Assembly: GCA_037074765.1 (NCBI GenBank)
Contig: JBAMDO010000195.1
Span: 40,559 to 104,558 of the forward strand
Reading direction: 5' to 3'
Origin: Mansonella perstans
Lineage: Eukaryota > Nematoda > Chromadorea > Rhabditida > Onchocercidae
DNA length: 64,000 nucleotides
The position numbers and the translations under genes are program-made. The notes beneath the pieces are model-generated. The model saw only the letters and a list, made by a program, of their open reading frames with translations, made no database searches and was not told the DNA's origin. This document shows positions 62,152 through 64,000 of this stretch, one piece after another. The number at the start of each line of letters is the position of its first letter. Within the stretch, counting starts at the first letter, position 1.

Positions 62152-64000
62152 TTAACGCCGTCTTGATGTTGAACCAAATTTGATTGGCACTACTTTGTCT
62201 GCATCACTTTCAACTTGTCGTGCGGTATGTCTAAAACTAATACTTCATCCCAATCAAAAAAAAAAAAAAAAAAAAAAAAAAAAACAGTTTACTATAATTG
62301 TGCTATATCCATACCATTAATTGATTAATTACTTGTTTTAAAATTAAACATGGGTTTTTTTCTCTTCCAGAAGAACTAATATTCAAAAAAATTTCAATTA
62401 AAATTAACATTTATCATTAGGACATTAAAAAAAAAATCATATTTATAACATTACTTTGTTAAATTATCTGAAAAATAAATGATGTTTCATATATATATAT
62501 ATAATACATACATAAATATATATATAATAACCTTGTTCTAGTATTTTTCATTTCTGCAGATGACGGTATCTTGATTGGTACCGAACTAACATTTTTCATA
62601 ACACGTCCTCGTGAGTCAACCAAATTTGTTTGTAAAACTGTATTCAAACCGTAATTGTCCTTTCCAAGAGTCTAGAAACAGCAACTTAGTAATTTTATCT
62701 ACAATGTGTAGAAGTTTTGCATCAAATATTTAGCCTGAATTATATTCGAGTTAGATTAAAAACACCATTTCGTTGCAAAAATTAATTTATTAAATGAAGT
62801 ATTTCATAAGAATGTCAATGTGTAGCAAAAAATCCGTGTTTTGAAAATACTCCAAAATATTTATCCAATTTCGGAACAATTCTGAAGCCTAAATTTTATG
62901 GTTATGATAATAATAATAGTGAGTACAGTTGGTGATAATGATCAATAATAGGTTATAATAATAATTATTATTATTCATTGTTAGCAACAACAACATTAAT
63001 AATAAGCCTTGTCACTTCAAAACTTATTTCTCTTTATCAATGTCATTATTACTTTTCTTTCCTATCACATTTTACCAATTAGTTTTTACTGAAAAAATTT
63101 TATAGCTTAAATTAGAAAGTGAAAACATACCGCTGGTGGTGCTACAATAACACGAATATTTCCTTTTGACGATCCTGATGAAGCCGTTTTCCCAGGAACT
63201 GATTTCTTATTACCTTTCGAGAATATTATTGGTGGTATTGAAGAACTGTCCTCCTAAATTGATTAGATTTTCTTATAATTGTTAAGATCAAAGTTCAGTC
63301 ACTCCTTTTGTCATGTAATCATTTCATAACATAAAGAGAAAAGATTTATACAAGAAGCTGAGTGTGTCGCGAACATCATAACATTTAAATCCTCTTTTGA
63401 CCTTGTGAGCTTGCTTGAACTCCACCAATTTCTAAAAGTCTTTGGAAGGTTACCTCGACATTAAACGAACTTTACCTTGCCAGCTTCAGATGATGATGCG
63501 CTTAGAGCAGCTATCATCCGCGATTTGATAGATAGATTTGGTGGTACTTTTGGTGTTGGTCTTACGTTCAGTTCTTCATCCTGCAAAATAATCATTTAGT
63601 GAATCGATAAATAATACAGAATAAGCTTTCTATCAATTTGAAATTTAGTGGCTGATTAACTGACACACTGATAAAATGATCAGATAGCTTGAATAATTAT
63701 AAACAAAGTAACTAGCCTAGAAATTGGTTAACTAAGACCCTAAACAATCTACGAACCGATCACTGTCTGATGTCTTGAATTATGAGATGAAAACTACATT
63801 TCTGACAATAACAAACTACACAAACATGCCGAAATGATATATGGAATATTTTGACGCTTAATCATCCTGAAATGCTTTTAATCTTTCAACAACTGTACGT
63901 CTGCTCCGAACTGTGGAGGTAGGATACGTTACGTAGGGGGATTAGACCGTTCTAATAAATTAATAAGATATAACATGTTGCTGTTCTTGCTGTTGTTGCT
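62152..64000 (-). CDS. Unrecognised Ser/Pro-rich basic protein (3' part)
   Basis: Four consecutive exons fit on the minus strand (in + coordinates): 62152-62230, 62532-62671, 63131-63253 and 63476-63580, with consistent phase and a TAA after SRRR. A fifth, Gln-rich piece (QQQQEQQH, 63976-64000) before a weak GTTATA donor could be the preceding exon, cut by the window edge. The visible protein has no recognised domain. It is Ser/Pro/Lys-rich: VRPTPKVPPNLSIKSR, SSSIPPIIFSKGNKK, SSKGNIRVIVAPPA, TLGKDNYGLNTVLQTNL, VDSRGRVMKNVSSVPIKI, VVPIKFGSTSRRR. Such composition suits a disordered or cytoskeleton/nucleic-acid-binding protein, but no function is claimed. A 27-bp poly-A tract lies in the last intron. 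Confidence 0.7.
62258..62284. repeat. Poly-A tract in an intron
   Basis: About 27 A residues within the last intron of the minus-strand gene (poly-T in transcript sense). Confidence 0.9.

Noticed and set aside
1..64000. Bacterial or Wolbachia insert, operon, CRISPR array or phage
   Set aside because: No Shine-Dalgarno-led gene clusters, regular spacer arrays or bacterial families were seen; all recognisable genes are intron-containing and eukaryotic.

Overview
The window looks like nuclear DNA of a parasitic nematode, most likely a filarial worm. It is strongly AT-rich and full of homopolymer and microsatellite tracts. Genes are split by introns with GT donors and TTTTCAG-type acceptors. One transposon carries an exact copy of the 22-nt nematode SL1 spliced leader. 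No bacterial, Wolbachia-like or CRISPR sequence was recognised. All exon structures below were assembled by eye from splice signals, reading-phase continuity and remembered family similarity; no search was run.

Layout. 2.3-4.3 kb (+): a small secreted Cys/Pro/Gly-rich cuticle-type protein. 4.4-25.3 kb: a gene-poor stretch with degenerate repeats, a tRNA-like relic, a minisatellite at 19.2 kb and a 370-bp TTCA/TTTCA array at 23.4 kb. 25.3-34.2 kb (+): an 18-exon RIPOR/FAM65 gene whose exon lengths sum to an exact multiple of three (856 codons). 36.1-39.2 kb (+): a broken queuosine-salvage (QNG1/DUF2419) gene with a Bel/Pao retrotransposon fragment between its pieces. 39.7-44.3 kb (-): an intact 12-exon, 644-codon ThDP enzyme of the ILVBL/HACL2 family with an N-terminal membrane anchor. 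45.3-46.4 kb (+): a second Bel/Pao integrase relic. 47.3-51.1 kb (+): a decayed SLC17-type transporter gene with several in-frame stops. 53.7-56.3 kb (+): a six-exon four-transmembrane protein. 59.9-61.3 kb: a compact fold-back LTR element. 62.2-64.0 kb (-): the 3' part of an unrecognised basic, low-complexity protein.

The most unusual object is the 59,898-61,300 element. It has a complete 519-bp LTR, a primer-binding-like site and the 5' part of gag, then an inverted copy of the first 352 bp of the same LTR. Five-base target-site duplications (CAGCT) flank the whole unit. Both outer ends are therefore U3 ends, the arms look identical, and the LTR contains SL1 directly after an AATAAA signal. 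The gag reading frame runs into the antisense LTR and gains a 28-residue tail.

The live genes do not form an operon or a shared pathway. The middle of the window (36-51 kb) reads as a decay zone: a queuosine-salvage gene and a transporter gene have died on either side of a well-preserved ILVBL gene, each with Bel/Pao debris in or next to it.
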